Positions 1 through 12,904 are shown, counted from the stretch's first letter. The stretch is DNA of 64,000 bases from Xenopus tropicalis (GCF_000004195.4 NC_030679.2:143523539-143587538), one strand, 5' to 3'. Made by a program: numbers and translations. The notes: a model not told the origin generated them from the letters alone.

Positions 1-1283
1 TTAAACAACTGTAACCCCTGTATGGCTATATAAGACCAAATCCAGCTAGTGATAGAGCACGGGGTACATCGGACTCTTCACTACTGTTAGGAATGGTGCA
101 GTTGAACTGCATCTCCCTAAGGACACCAGGAGCTCTTGCAGCAAAATGGAAATAACATTTGATTTGTCCCAAACAAACGAATCAAGCTTTCAGGGTTGGT
201 AATACTCACAATTTGATAGAGGTATAGGAAATATTCAGGAGGTACAATGGGTGATATTGCAGAGCTAGCAGAAAGGTATAGCGTCCACCATTTTATCCCA
301 CTTCTAGGCCGGTGTGGATCCCAGGCTCCCTGGAGCACCTCCACACAGGTGAACTGCTGCAGGCCAAGAAGGAAGCTCCGCCCCTTACCAAACACTATAT
401 TAATGTGTATTAGGGTGTGGTCTAAGCTATGGGCCAACAATAGAGGCCTGGTAACAAGCAATAGGGTTTAAAGCTATAGGGGCATATTAACCCTGTGAGT
501 CCCTACACAATTGTTAATAAGGTTAATGCATTCCTGTTACTGGGCAGAGGCCCGTGTATTAGTTTATAGTTTTGCATATGTGTCTTATTGGTTAACAGGG
601 AGACCACTCCCTTGGCACTCCGATATAGTGCTTAGCAGGGGGGTGGGGCTTCCTCTTTGGCTGCATCTGCTGACCCAGGTGGGAGTCCCACTGAGCCTGG
701 GATCAACAGGGCCCCATTAAAGTGATTACCTTAGAGTCTGCATCTACTCTAGAGAAGTATAATTTGAACAAACACTTTCTAAGAAAGTGAGATTAGTTAG
801 AAAGAGCAGTTTTGGCTCCAACCAGGAGAGATTAGCTGGAAGTATCTTCCCTACAGGCACTGTTGCCTTAGAGCAGATGCAGGTATCAGTTCCTATCCCT
901 GATCCATAGTCGGTTGTGAGGAATCCTTGGCTGCTAAGGGACACCCTGTGGATACGGATACTGGGCCAGGCTAGGGAGGCCGTGCTGGTTGGTGGTCCTT
1001 ACCTTCCCCACCCTCGGCTGAGGTGGGCTATACAGATGGACACCATATTTTTCTACCGTCAGTTACCTGATATTGTTTATTTACATTCTGGAACCATAAA
1101 AGAATCTTCTGGCACCCGTTCTTTCATTTACTTTGCACACACCCTAAGCTAGTTGTAGTTGCACTACACCCCCACGGATATTTCCACATAGCGTGTAGAG
1201 CCCTACGTACCCCATGCTCTGAAGCCTATCTAGCCAGTATTGCCTGTTTTCACAGCCAAATAGGAGGTTACACAATCTTGAAT
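1..1283. other. intergenic, no gene recognised
   Basis: No open frame here resembles a known protein or a NAT16-like exon. The stretch is unique-looking, moderately GC-rich sequence. It could hold old LTR-type retroelement remnants, but no paired repeats or terminal duplications were found to support that. Confidence 0.4.
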
Positions 1284-1656
1284 TACTGTATATACTCAAG
1301 TATAAGCCGAGTTTTTCAGCACAAAAAATGTAATGGAGATTCACTAATGATGGGAGCACACACAGCGCACAGAACCGATGGGACGAGCACAAAGCAGGAT
1401 GGCAAGTATTTGATAATTAGTATGGCAGCTTCCTTAGCCTTCCCAAACATGCTTTTGTCTGCTGCTGTAGCATTTTTCTTTCTCTCAAGTTATCTATTAT
1501 TTATTTATCTGTTATTTGATTATTGAAACTTAGCAGTAGCGGCTGCATTTCCCACCCTAGGCTTATACTCGAGTCAATACATTTTTCCAGCTTTATTAGG
1601 TAAAATTAGGTACCTCGGCTTATATTCGGATTAGATTATACTCTAGTATATACGGT
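1284..1656. mobile_element. short inverted-repeat DNA element (MITE)
   Basis: The left end (TACTGTATATACTCAAGTAT) is matched in inverted orientation by the right end, which reads TACCGTATATACTAGAGTAT on the minus strand. Both ends lead into a GTATAAGCCGAG-type motif. The ~373-bp element has no coding capacity. The TA at each outer end fits a Tc1/mariner-type target duplication; the superfamily is inferred. Confidence 0.65.
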
Positions 1657-2328
1657 ACATAAACCTTGTGATGGGACACACTTGTATAAACTTGGCCAGA
1701 GAGTAATGCTAAACCCACATAACACAGAAACCCCTATTATATCTAACACTGTAATCTGTTCCTTCATACAGTAGGAATAAATCCCATTTTTATTTGTTAT
1801 AATCCAGCTGCAAAACAGTTCTTCTCTTTCTGCATCATTTGAAATCCTGGCAGGGGAGGAGGGACTAAAACACTGATGTTACAAATTGTAACAACTTCCC
1901 CACAGCTTACAGGCAGCATGTAGGGACTGCATAACCCACAATGCATTGCACTGGGATGTTCATTTCCTTATTGACATCACGTGTGCAGCAGGGGATTGGG
2001 AGGAGGCAGGCTGAGGGGAGGCGGCTACTGCTACATTTAATTTGAGTCACAAAGTAGTCAGCCAGATCAGCAGGGGAACAGGGGGCGGGGCTTAGGGAAC
2101 TGTTCTGAACCATATTATTACATTAAACATCATGAAAACGCTGCATATTTTTTAATATTGCGACGTCGCTTGAAATAATGTTTACTTTTTACTTCCAAAA
2201 AGCTTAAGTTGTGTTTGGGTGGAGTTCCCCTTTAGCATACATATTAGCATGTATAACTCAGAAGCCACAGCAAACACAAAAATCCTAACCAATGGGTGAT
2301 CAGGCTTTTATGGATCTTTGACTATAGG
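1657..2328. other. intergenic, no gene; repeat-like
   Basis: No gene is visible. The segment ends near a GGAGTTCCCCTTTA motif (about 2221-2235), which looks like the terminus of a Xenopus TTAA-type MITE, but a matching opposite end was not identified. Confidence 0.35.
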
Positions 2329-3266
2329 CAGGGCCGCCATCAGGGGGCACAGGGGGGACAGTTGTCCCAGGCCCGGACGATGGTTGCTTTAAAGGGGGCC
2401 CGGCCGTGATACAGTTTTGTAGCTTTGGCCCCCTTTAAAGAACTCCGGGCCCTGTCATTGGTTCATTGGTGGCCAGCGGGAAATTTGATTGGTTACGCCC
2501 CGTGCATCCGTACGCATGGGACGCAACCCTATAAAATGTTCAGATCCAGGGGGGAGCCGGCACATATCAAGAGGACGCAGAAGAAGGAAGTTGCTGGTGG
2601 GGGAGCTGGAGGATGCTGGAGGAAGCCACAGGGGAGCGGGAGGAAGTAACTTGGGTGGAGGGGGGGGGAAGCCGCAGGGGAGTCAGAGCAAGTAGCTGGG
2701 GTGGAGAGAGGGGGAAGCTGCAGGGGAGTCGGAGGAAGTAGCTGGGGTGGAGGGGAGGAACCATAGGGGAGCCAGAGGAAGTAGCTGGGGTGAAGGGGGG
2801 GGAACAGCAGGGGAGTCGGAGGAAGTCACTGGGGGTGGAGCTGGAGGATACTGGGGGAGCCCTAGGAGGATGCTAGGGGGGTGCTGCGCAGATGCAGCAG
2901 GGAGCCGGTGGATTCTGGTGGGAGCTGGGGGGATGCTGGAGTATGCTTAGGGGGGTGGGAGCTGGAGGATGCTGGGAAGTACTCTGGGGGGTAGCTGGAG
3001 GTTTCTGGTGGGAGCTGGGGGGAGCCGGAGGATTCATGGGGGGGTGGGAGCTGGAGGATGCTGGGAAGGACTCTGGGGGGAAGCTGGGGAAGGGGGTAAC
3101 TGGAGGATGCTGGGGGCACTGGCTACCAATGTTTAAGGGGGCCCTGGCTACCAATGTCTGTGTGTCCTTTGTATTGATGGGAGGGGCCATTTGGGGGCAG
3201 GGCGTGGGAGGGGGGGCGCAGAAAATTTTGTTGTGAGGGGCCCCATAATTTCTGATGGTGGCACTG
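2329..3266. mobile_element. non-autonomous hAT-type element with G-rich internal minisatellite
   Basis: The left end CAGGGCCGCCATCAG is inverted at the right end (CTGATGGTGGCACTG). The flanks form an 8-bp target duplication with one mismatch: ACTATAGG (2321-2328) and ACTATAAG (3267-3274). CAGGG ends and 8-bp duplications are hAT hallmarks. Most of the interior (2570-3110) is a degenerate purine-rich repeat of GGAGCTGGAGGATGCTGGG type with long G runs. No transposase is encoded. Two shorter relatives lie at 16669-17444 and 32443-33216. Confidence 0.8.
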
Positions 3267-3370
3267 ACTATAAGTACAATACAGGGGCCCAAGTGTGCGA
3301 GGGTCTAGGCTTATGTTTGCGGCTTGTAGCACAGACAGGCTACCTGGAGGTTTGGGCTCCCCAGTTGGAG

Positions 3371-3376
3371 TTTATT
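3371..3376 (-). promoter_or_regulatory. polyadenylation signal of gene 1
   Basis: AATAAA on the minus strand, about 18 bp past the gene 1 stop codon. Similar signals at equivalent places follow genes 6 and 7, supporting a functional role. Confidence 0.55.
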
Positions 3377-3393
3377 GATTGTATTATTGGGAA

Positions 3394-5853
3394 TTATACC
3401 TCTATCTCTAACACGTGTTGTTCTATTACTTTATAGAAAGGCTCTAACCCCTGGCAAAACTGATTTAGCTCAGGGAACAGACTGGTTTCAGCAAACAAGT
3501 AGCAAACAGCACCGCCCCCTGCTGGCAGCACTCGCTGCATCTCAATCAGCTGGTGTAGGACATGGGATTGTGCAGATACAGGATCAGTTCCAAACAGGTC
3601 AATGTCAAACCGGCACATACCGTCTCCTAGGGGCACCGGGAAGGGAGGGGTGCCCAAGCTGAGGAACCCACAGGAGGTGTGAGAGACAATCGAGGGATTG
3701 GGGAGACTAGATGAGATGGGAAGGGACAGTGGAATGGGTGCAGAAGGCTCTTGGGGTGTATAGGGAGAATCATGGGTGCCAGTACAGATCTCACTAATGG
3801 AAGCAGAGGGTTGGGAATAGAGCCAGACAACTCCCCGTTGGCGTAATAACTCTAGGTTGGACCTGTGGGTGGAAAGGGGAAACCAACTCTGGATGAGAAG
3901 CCCCTTGGGAAGCAGCCTCTCCGTAGTGCAGGGATCCTCAAACAGACGTAGAACCTCAGAAGGACTCAGGGCCACAGGAAGTCTTCTCCCACCTACACCC
4001 TCCAGTCGGCCCTCCAGCAATTTGATCTTTTCCTCCATCTGCTCATAGGGAATTACCACTGAGATAAGACTCTAAAGGGAAGAGTAAAGGGGGAACATTG
4101 AGGGGAAAGGACCATAAACTCTCTGGGTTCCCCTCCATTCCTGTAATTATAACAGTAATTCCCTTTTCCACCCATAGCACCAGTTACCATAATAACCGAC
4201 GACTTCTAAAAAAAGGATTATACTTTCAAGGACCAGTTTAAATTAACTTTTAGTATGTTGTAGAGAGTCATATTCTGAAACAATTTGCAATTGGTCTTCG
4301 TTTTTATTGTTTGTGGTTTTAGAATTATTTAGATTTTTATTCAGCAGCTCTCCAGTAAGCAATTTTTAGCAGCTATATGGTTGCTAGGGTGCAAATTACC
4401 CTAGGAACCAGGCAGCAGTTTGAATAAAAAACACTAGTGGGTCTGAAAAGAAAGATAAACAATAAAAATTAACAATAACAGTAAAATTGCGACCTCACAG
4501 AGCGATAGTTTTTAGGTTGCCGGGTTCAGCGACCCCCATTTGAAAGCTGGAAAGAGTCAGGAGAAGTAGGCAGTAAATTAAAAAAAACTTTTAAAAATAA
4601 ATAATGAAGACCAATGGCAAAGGTGTTAAGAACTGATCATGGTCAAAGTGAATAGCCCCCCCACGTTGACCCAAATACAACACGACAGTAATAATGATAC
4701 CTTCGAATGAACTTTTCGGCATCGGCTCATTATTGTGGGTGGAGTTTCGCTCGTCCCTGAAAAGCGAATTCTTGTGGCCCCTGGGTAGTTAGAGCGCAGG
4801 AAGTCGAGAGAGAACTGCTGAATTGCCCCGGCTATCCCACGGCCTCTCATCCAGGGGGCAACACGGAGAGCTTCAGCCACAGCCGTTGTACCATCATCCA
4901 CCAGCAGGAAGGACATGAACCCGACCTAAATACAATGAAATACAGGTATGGGATCCCTTATCCGGAAACCCGTTATCCAGAAAGCTCCAAATTACGGAAA
5001 GTCTGCCTCCCATAGACTCCATTATAATCAAATAATTTTAATTTTTAAAAATGATTCCCTTTTCTCTGTAGAAATAAAACAGTACCTGTACTTGATCCCA
5101 ACTAAGATATAATTACCCCTTATTGGGGCAGAACAGCCCTATTGGGTTTATTTAATGGTTAAATGATTCCCTTTTCTCTGTAATAATAAAACAGTACCTG
5201 TACTTGATCCCAACTAAGATATAATTACCCCTTATTGGGGCAGAACAGCCCTATTGGGTTTATTTCATGGTTAAATGATTCCCTTTTCTCTGTAATAATA
5301 AAACAGTACCTGTACTTGATCCCAACTAAGATATAATTACCCCTTATTGGGGCAGAACAGCCCTATTGGGTTTATTTCATGGTTAAATGATTCCCTTTTC
5401 TCTGTAATAATAAAACAGTACCTGTACTTGATCCCAACTAAGATATAATTACCCCTTATTGGAAGCAAAACAATCCTATTGGGTTTAATTAATGTTTTAT
5501 TGATTTTTTAGTAGACTTAAGGTATGGACATCCAAATTACAGAAAGACCCCTTATCTGGAATATCCTTGGTCCCGAGCATTCTGGATAACGGGTCCTATA
5601 CCTGTACTCAAGTCTTAAGTAGGCAAAGTAGATTGCAAGCTTTGTCTGCCCATCTTCCACCCCCTCTACTCACCACTTTTCCCTCAGACTTGGCCACGAA
5701 CATCTCCCGCTTAGGATCAGCCAACCACTCGTGGTACCTGGACGGCAGAGGATCCGCCCCACAGTATATTCCTTTTGAGATGGACATCACCTCCTTGTAG
5801 TCACGGGCAGTGGCAGGGAGGATCTGGGCATCAGGAAGGGGGTTCTCAGACAT
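3394..5853 (-). CDS. NAT16/HISAT-like GNAT N-acetyltransferase, paralogue 1
   Basis: Three coding exons: 5674-5853 (starts MSENPLPD, 60 codons), 4701-4925 (75 codons) and 3394-4071 (225 codons plus stop); 360 aa in all. Donors are GTGAGT and GTATCA, acceptors TTTAG, all phase 0. Exon 2 carries the acetyl-CoA site in RVAPWMRGRGIA (about residues 81-92; R-x-x-G-x-A). Exon 3 carries the family C-terminal block with FDIDLFGTDP and ends LEIEV. The family is known from fish HISAT, which acetylates L-histidine on its alpha-amino group with acetyl-CoA, and from mammalian NAT16; the substrate here is inferred. Intron 1 contains a MITE with 112-bp repeats and intron 2 another MITE. The 100-bp satellite starts about 110 bp upstream of the start codon. 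An in-frame open stretch precedes MSEN (to 6009), but paralogues all start at this position. The linker is shorter than in genes 2-6. No disabling change is seen. Confidence 0.85.
4242..4612. mobile_element. MITE in intron 2 of gene 1
   Basis: It begins TTAACTTTTAGTATGTTGTA and ends with the inverted counterpart of its inner arm (GAAGACCAAT near 4601-4610 against ATTGGTCTTC near 4291). The same family is at 15642-15976, 31415-31750 and in intron 2 of gene 6. Boundaries are approximate. Confidence 0.55.
4941..5606. mobile_element. MITE with internal 112-bp tandem repeats, in intron 1 of gene 1
   Basis: Both ends are present. The left is TACAGGTATGGGATCCCTTA and the right, read on the minus strand, is TACAGGTATAGGACCCGTTA; both continue into a TTATCCAGAA motif. 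Between them lie about four copies of a 112-bp unit containing ATTACCCCTTATTGGGGCAG. MITEs carrying tandem repeats are described in Xenopus. This is the only copy in the window with both ends clear. Confidence 0.75.
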
Positions 5854-5960
5854 GTTCTCCAAATGAAGAGATACTAATAGCCATAAACATGGAAATAGGT
5901 AGAAAAAGGTGACAAATAGCTGTATAGATGCATCTGGCACGCACAACTGCACCATTTTTC

Positions 5961-6306
5961 TGTGACATAGTATCCTTTGTGATGCCCACTGTAAGCAGCA
6001 GTCCTGCACTGCTTTATGGCTGAGATTCTAGCTATCTGTATAACAGAGCATTCTGTCACAGTGGCACAGATCCTATCTGATCCCCCCCATTGTAAGCAGC
6101 AGTCCTGCCCTGCTTTATGGCTGAGATTCTAGCTATCTGTATAACAGAGCATTCTGTCACAGTGGCACAGATCCTATCTGATCCCCCCATTGTAAGCAGC
6201 AGTCCTGCCCTGCTTTATGGCTGAGATTCTAGCTATCTGTATAACAGAGCATTCTGTCACAGTGGCACAGATCCTATCTGATCCCCCCCATTGTAAGCAG
6301 CAGTCC
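5961..6306. repeat. 100-bp satellite, block S1
   Basis: About 3.4 copies of a ~100-bp unit that contains GCAGCAGTCCTGCCCTGCTT and TCTGTATAACAGAGCATTCT. The first copy (5961-6060), nearest gene 1, is degenerate. A C run of 4-10 bases makes unit length vary. The last copy is interrupted by LINE A at 6307. Confidence 0.9.
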
Positions 6307-6476
6307 GAAGAGAGTAGACGTGTTTTTGTGAGCTCCTGGTGTTGACTTTCCCAGGCCCTTTCTGGGTCTGGGGAGGTTGATATTTCAGTGTTTTTTGAGG
6401 CTTTATAGCCTATACTTTTCTTTATTTATTTGTTTATTTATTTATTTTTGGTTTATTTTTGAACTTTTTTCTGAAA

Positions 6477-9400
6477 ATGAGAAAGAAGGTACTACCTTCA
6501 GAGAAATCAGCGGCAATGGCTACCAGAGCACGGCTGGGATCCAGCAGGCGTGCTGTAAGTCAGAAAGCAGCAGTTGGTGCAGAAAAGAAAATGGCTGCTA
6601 CTGCAAAAAAGGTGAGCGGCAAAGGGAAAGTTTTGCCAAAGATGAAGAAGAAGAAGGAGGAGGAGGAGGAACAGGTATCCATGGAGTATGAGGAAGAGGA
6701 AGGAAGGCTGGATGAAGCCCCTGAGTCCAGTTCATCTGGGTTTTTGGTGTCTGAGCCCCCTGAGCAACTTGTTGCGGGACCACAACTCACTGCTTCAGGA
6801 ACTTCAGCAATGGCCGGTGAATCCCAGTTAACCTGTGTCCCTGAGAGCACCCCCCTTGGAGTGAGCGGGTCCCCCATAGCTATGGAGGGGGGAAGCCCTG
6901 TGGCCAGCGCAGACTGGAGCCCCTGGTCTGGTATGTGCATCAGTCAGGGAGCAGAAGGGAGCGGTGTTGGGCTGGGGGAAGCTACAGGCAGCTGTATAAT
7001 CATGCAAGCAGCTGCTGCTATGGATAGTGACCCCCAGCTGAGGGAGAAAACAGGTACAAGTTGCACTACTGTAATGGAGGCCGGCCATGTGCTTGGGAAG
7101 CAAGGCGCCATTTTGGATCAGAAACAAGCCAGAGTACAGTGAAGGGGAAGCTCCGCCTACCCAGTGAAACTTGCAGGAAATCCAGTAAAGATGGTGAATG
7201 GACACTACCTGGGACAAGCCAGACTGAGGAAACGAGATCCCCCCCACAACTGGCACCGACTGCTACTGCACCAGCGGCTGGGAATGAACTGAGTATGGAC
7301 TATGGCTCCCTGGCAGAGACTGTGGCTTTACAGGGGCTGGAGCAGGACTGTACAGGTAATAAACAAACTGACTTTTCCTTAATGGCTGGTGTGGGGAAGG
7401 GGGCTTCCAGTAATGGGACTGTTGCTAATACAGACTGTGTCTCTAAGGACTTTTCTGGGGCCCCGGGCTCTGACATGGCTGGTGCTGTGGCCCCCACTTC
7501 TACAGACTGTGTTAATCAGTGGGAAATTGTCAGGGCCCTAAAGTCTATGGAACTTTTACAGCAGAGGAAAAAAGAACTGAATAATATGATTGTAAAAGAA
7601 ATCAGTTTGGTTGCTGCGGCCACTGGAGAGCTGAGAGGGCAGGGAATCCGCAGGACTGCTATGTACAATAAAGAGCTGGAGGAACTGGAGGAAGAAATAG
7701 AAAAGACTTTCATTGTAATTAAACCATGGGAAGAGATTTATAAGAACCGGGAGAGGTTTGAGCAGATGGAAAGGGGAAAAAAACTTTCTACTAATGTTCC
7801 CTCTGATATCCCTACACAAACAAATAGCAGTGGCACTCAAGAGCTTCAAACGGGACTAGCCCTTAAAAATATTTATTGCGGAAAAAACATGCAACGTTTC
7901 GAGGCAAACTGCCCCTTTATCAAGCATGATATCTGATATCCCTGCAATTGTTCCCTCTGATATCCCTGCTAACGCTACTGTGCGGCCAGAGTGTGTGAGT
8001 GTGAGTGCGAGTGTGAGTGGGGTGGGGGGTGAGAGAGAGGCTGTGAGTGAGGGGGTACAGGGGGGTGCGAGTGCTGGTGTGGGGGGGATGGGAAATGGGT
8101 CTGTGGGGGGAAGTAAGAATGCCCCAGAGGTTGGGCAGGAGAGAAGCCAAGCGCCTAGGAGTGTGTGGGAGAGGAGGAGGCTGTTTGCCCCCCAGTCTGG
8201 GGTAAATAGATCCTTTGAAGGCCCTGTGTTTAAGAAGCGCAATGCGGTGCGGATAAAATGGGAGGGAGAGCGGGAAACATTCCCTGGTTGGAGGTATGTG
8301 GCGCGCAATCTTATAAAGGAGACTATGGGCTTTACACCTAATGATGTTTATGCTTTCCTTAATATGTCCGACACTGAATATGATATCAGCTTCAAACTGT
8401 CCCAGGGGCTGGAGAGGTTTTGGGCTCTTTATGAAGAAAAAAGGCGCACAAAGGAGTGGGAAGGTTTTAGGGCAGTCCCAATATCAAGGCCTGAAACCAA
8501 AACCGTAACCATTATTTTTAAGCACGAGTCGGTCCCCCCTGAGGATATCCTTGTGTGGCTAAAGAGGCAGTGTACTGTGCTGTCGCCTCTCACAAAGCTC
8601 TATAATGAGGAGGGTTTTTGGATGGGAGGTTGGAAGGCACAAGTAAAATTGGAGGTTCATCATAATGTCCCCAGGCACCTCCCTAATTCATTTTTCATTG
8701 GGAGGGAAAGGGGTGTTTGTTTTTATGCAGGCCAACCTCGCCAGTGCTTTAAGTGTGGCTCAAACAGGCACTTGGCCAATGACTGTGAGACCAAGGTCTG
8801 TGCTCTGTGTGGTGCCAAAGGCCATACCAGCAAGGAGTGTAATGTGGTGCGGTGTAACTTGTGTGGTACTCTTGGCCATACACACAGGGAGTGCCCCAAT
8901 GCCTGGCACAACATTGTTAGGGACTGCCCTAATCTGGAGCGGGAATTTCAGGAGGAAGAGGAGCGGGAGGAGGGGAGGGGACAGGAGGAAGTAGTGGAAG
9001 TGGTGACCAGGGTGGAGGAAGTGGGGGAGCCTGTAGTTCCTGAGGAAACTGGGGGGAAAGAAAGGAAGGAGAAAGGGACAGAGGGAGATGGGTGGACTGT
9101 GGTAGGGGCCAAGGGCAATAAGAAGCAGGGAAAGATGGTATTTCAGGCAGGTTTGGCCACCTCCAACAGGTTTACCCTCCCAGGTGGGAAGAGTTGGGGG
9201 GAGATTGCAGAGGAGGAGGAGGAAGAGGTGAGGAGGATGGAGAGGGAAGAAAAGAACAGCGAGGAAAAGAAAAAGAAGAGGAAAAAGAGAAAACCAAAGG
9301 AAGGAAAGGGATCCCCAGAGTCTGAGGCAGGCCAGACCTCAAGTGCAGGGGAGCTTTCTGGGGGGGAAGGGCAGGGAAAAAAGAGAAAAGAGAGAGGCCC

Positions 9401-9530
9401 CGGGGAGGGAGGTTCCTTTGAGGATGAATTTCTTGTTTTTGTGGAAGGGGATGAGGGATCTCAGGGGGTGCAAGTTAAGAGGTATGGGGAAGGAGGGGAA
9501 GAGTCAGCAGCAAAACTCCCAAAAACATGA
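6477..9530 (+). pseudogene. LINE A ORF1 (nucleic-acid-binding protein), frameshifted
   Basis: Coding signal runs in three pieces. From ATG 6477 to 7142 it is K-rich, then acidic. About 7140-7936 is in a second frame with a predicted coiled coil (LEELEEEIEK, near 7672-7701). From 7926 to 9530 it is back in the first frame. The third piece has three zinc knuckles of CX2CX4HX4C type (CFKCGSNRHLANDC, CALCGAKGHTSKEC, CNLCGTLGHTHREC; about 8748-8895), then a long charged K/E-rich tail. ORF1 proteins of this type bind element RNA. A short local duplication disturbs the reading near 7795-7967. Its stop overlaps the ORF2 start as ATGA (9527-9530). Confidence 0.85.
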
Positions 9531-12500
9531 TGAGTAACTCCCCAATCTCTTTCTGTACCCTTAATGTAAGGAGTATCCGGTCTCCCAAGGCTAGGTTGGT
9601 GGCTTTTGAATTTCTATTTTCGCTGGTTGTAGATATCATTTTTATTCAGGAGACTCGCCTAACTAATAGGTATGATATCTACAATGCAAAGAGAGACTGG
9701 CAGAAAGGGCCCTCATTCTGGTCTATAGCAGAGGAACAGGCAGGAGGGGTGGGGATTCTGTTTGGGGGTTACAGGAACATTGAGGTGAGGAGGTTGGTGG
9801 AGGTTAAAATGGGCCGATGTTTGTTATTGGATATTAAGATAGATGGGGAAGTGTTAAGGTTAATAAATATGTATGGGCCCCAATCAGTGGCGGGTAGGAA
9901 AGAACTCCTAAGGGAAATGAGGCAGTACTTACACACCTCAATGCCAGTCATCCTAGCTGGGGACTTTAACCAGGTGACAGGCCCAGGGGATAGGTCTGGC
10001 AAGTATAACAAGTACGAGGGCCTTTTTCTCACTGAGGTTATACAGATGGCAGGGCTGGTGGATGTGGCTACTGAAGGGGGCAGAAAGGCAAGCCATACGT
10101 ATTTCTGTGGCTCTCGCAGTAGCAGGATAGATCAAGTATATGTTAAGGCTGGTACTCCCTTTTCAGGGGTTAAGGAGATTGAAGTGGGGTTTTCTGATCA
10201 CTTTGTGCTTTTGTTTGAATATGGGATGTCAGAAAGTGTGGGGGTTGGTAAGGGTCTGTGGCACTTGGGGTGAGAAAGGATGAAACGCTAAAACCCTATT
10301 GTGTTTTTGTTCTGCAAAACATACTGTCAAAAATGTTTTTCTATGATTCCCCAACGCAGTAGTGGGAAGAGGCCAAGAGGTCATTTCGGGCTTTCTTCAA
10401 GTCCCTATCTGTTAAAAGGGAGGGTAATAGGCAATGGCAGTACCAGAACTTGAGAAAGAAGCTGGAGTCCTATATTTCGGATGGGGTGGTGGGGGAAAAA
10501 GTTGCCCAGTTAAAGAACCAAATGAAGCAGCATCAGTACAGCCGCCAGAGGTCTCTGGTTCTTGAGAGGGATTCTGGGATGAAAATCTCTCCAGATCCCT
10601 ATCGGAACTGTAAGGAGTCAGTTAAAAGGAAACTGGTGAGGGGTCTCATTGACTTCCCGGGTAAAGAACAAAAGACAAGGGAGGGAATACTGGAGGTTGT
10701 GAGATCCTACTATGCTGCTTTGTTTGGGGAGAGAACTTTGGAGAGGGAAAGGATGACGGCTTTCTTAGAGACGACCCCAGGGCCTGACACAAATAATTTG
10801 GATTTTTCCCCTTTGACAGCTAAAGTCACAGAGGAGGAGGTAAAGTTGGCGATAGAGAGTCTGCAGAATAAGAAAGCTCCAGGTCCGGATGGCTTAACAT
10901 CAGAGTTCTATAGGGCCTTTAAAGATCTGTTGGCCCCGGCACTTGTTGAGGTGTTTAACTGTTGTTTAGAGGAAGGAGAGTTGTCGCCATCTATGCAGTT
11001 TTCCTCTTTGATTTTGCTGTCAAAGGGTAAGGACGAGAAGCATATTGAGAACTGGAGGCCGATTGCCCTGCTCAATACTGATAGAAAGATTCTCGCAAAG
11101 GTTCTTTTCTTTCGTTTAAGTTTATTTTCAAGCACTTTATTGTCTGACTGTCAGTACTGCACGGTGAAGGGGCGGAGCATTTTTGGGGCGGTCTTTACCA
11201 TTAGAGAGGCCATGGAATTATGCAAAGCTCATAGGTGGGGGAAATACTTCCTGTGTCTGGATCAGTCAAAAGCCTTTGATAGGGTGAATCACCAGTACCT
11301 ATGGGCTGTTTTGTCTAAATACAGTATCCCGGGTCAGTTCATTGATTGGCTAAAGGTTTTGTACAAAGGGGCGAGAAGTTTCCCACTGATTAACGGTTGG
11401 CAAGGTAAAGACTTCCAGGTCGGGGCCGGGGTGAGACAGGGCTGCCCTTTGAGTCCTTTGCTGTATGCTTTTGCGTTAGATCCCTTTCTTAGGTCGCTGC
11501 AGGAAAGAAACTTGGAGGGTATCTGTGCACCCAGTGGGCAGCGCCTGAGGTTGGTAGCCTATGCGGATGATGTGACAGTGGTTATCTCAAAGCCTGAGGA
11601 GGTGGAGAGGGTATCCTGTTGCATCAGAAGCTACTCGGAGGCCTCAGGGTCTCTAGTCAACAGTGAAAAGTCAGAAGCTTTGTGGAGTCTGGAGGATGAG
11701 CCCAGTTTTTCTTTAAGAGCCTTCCCCGTTGCCCCCTCTCAAATTAAGATTCTAGGGGTTAAATTTGGGAGGGAAGATAATGCCAGGCTAAATTGGGAAG
11801 AGAAGTTGGATACTGGTTTGGCAAAAGTTCAGCGTTGGAAAGGGTGGAAGCTGACCTATAGGGAAAGAGTTAACCTTATAAAGACTTTTCTGATCCCGTT
11901 GTTTCTGTATGTGGCCTGTGTGTTCCCTTTGCCAGAATCTTTCTATGCTCGAGTCTATAGCCTGTTCTTCCAGATGCTCTGGGGGAGCAGGCTAAACCCA
12001 GTCAAAAGAGGGGTGACGTTCCTGCAGAGGAAAGAGGGAGGTTTGGGGATGGTTTGTCCTGTCTCCTTCTTTGGGGTCATGTTCCTGAAGTGTAACTTTG
12101 GGGGTCTGACTCAAAGAACGAGCTCCCTGTGGGAATGTTGTGTCAGGTCGTGGGCATCGGCTTTTATCATGGACTGGCTGCAGGGCGGTAGGGCGAAAGA
12201 GGTCCGAGTCAGACAGAGCTATTTCCCACCACATATTGCCCTTGCCCTAAAACTGATAAAGAGGTGGGGCATTGGGGTAAGCGAAATCACGTCAGCCCCA
12301 CGGAAACAGATATACATCAGGGTATTAACATCTTACTTTACTGTACCATTGTCTGTTTAGGGATTGTACCAGTAAGGCCCTGGGGGAGGTACTAAAGTAT
12401 CTGAACTGTGCAAGGCTCCCTGCGAGGCTTTACGATAATGCCTGGCTGTCCCTGCAGGGCAAACTGTATGTTCGGGGAAATATGAAATATTTAAGCCATG

Positions 12501-12904
12501 TAAATAGGGAGTGTCCCTGGGGGTGTGGGGTGGAGGAGAGTCAGGAGCACTTTTTGGTGGGTTGTGGGGTGTCCAATAGTTTGTATGAGGGGGTGCTTAG
12601 GGTGATGGGTATTTATAATATTTGCACTAACGATTATGCTGAGAGGGCCTATGGCATTATACATAGGAAACATCATTTTAACCGGGAGACTGTGTTTATT
12701 ATTTTTTCTGTTATTCGCTATCACTTGTGGGCTATGAGGTGTATGAAGTCTTTGGGAAAGGAAAATGATTCTATTGACCAGACAATATGGAAAATTTTGA
12801 GGGAATTTATATTTATTAAAACAAATGATGCACGAAAGCAGGGTGAGTGTGAAAAGTACTGGGTGAATTTTGATTTTTCTTGGTCTTTAACTTTTTCTTT
12901 GTGA
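9527..12904 (+). pseudogene. LINE A ORF2 (endonuclease and reverse transcriptase), frameshifted
   Basis: From ATG 9527 to 10273 is the endonuclease, with LNVRS, QETR, YGPQ, GDFN (9959-9970), an HTY motif and SDH in the usual order. A frame change between about 10265 and 10450 leads to the reverse transcriptase, open to 12360, with KAPGPDG, DQSKAFDRV, GVRQGCPLSPLL and YADD (11559-11570). A second shift near 12355 leads to the end piece (12482-12904), which has a CX3CX7HX4C zinc motif (CPWGC...EHFLVGC). Domain order and the C-terminal motif fit the Tx1/L1 group. With two frame breaks no full ORF2 protein can be made. Confidence 0.88.

Noticed and set aside
5854..6009. Upstream in-frame extension of gene 1 exon 1 with a hydrophobic stretch
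   Set aside because: The paralogues do not share it and it runs into the satellite; the start at 5853 aligns with all other genes.
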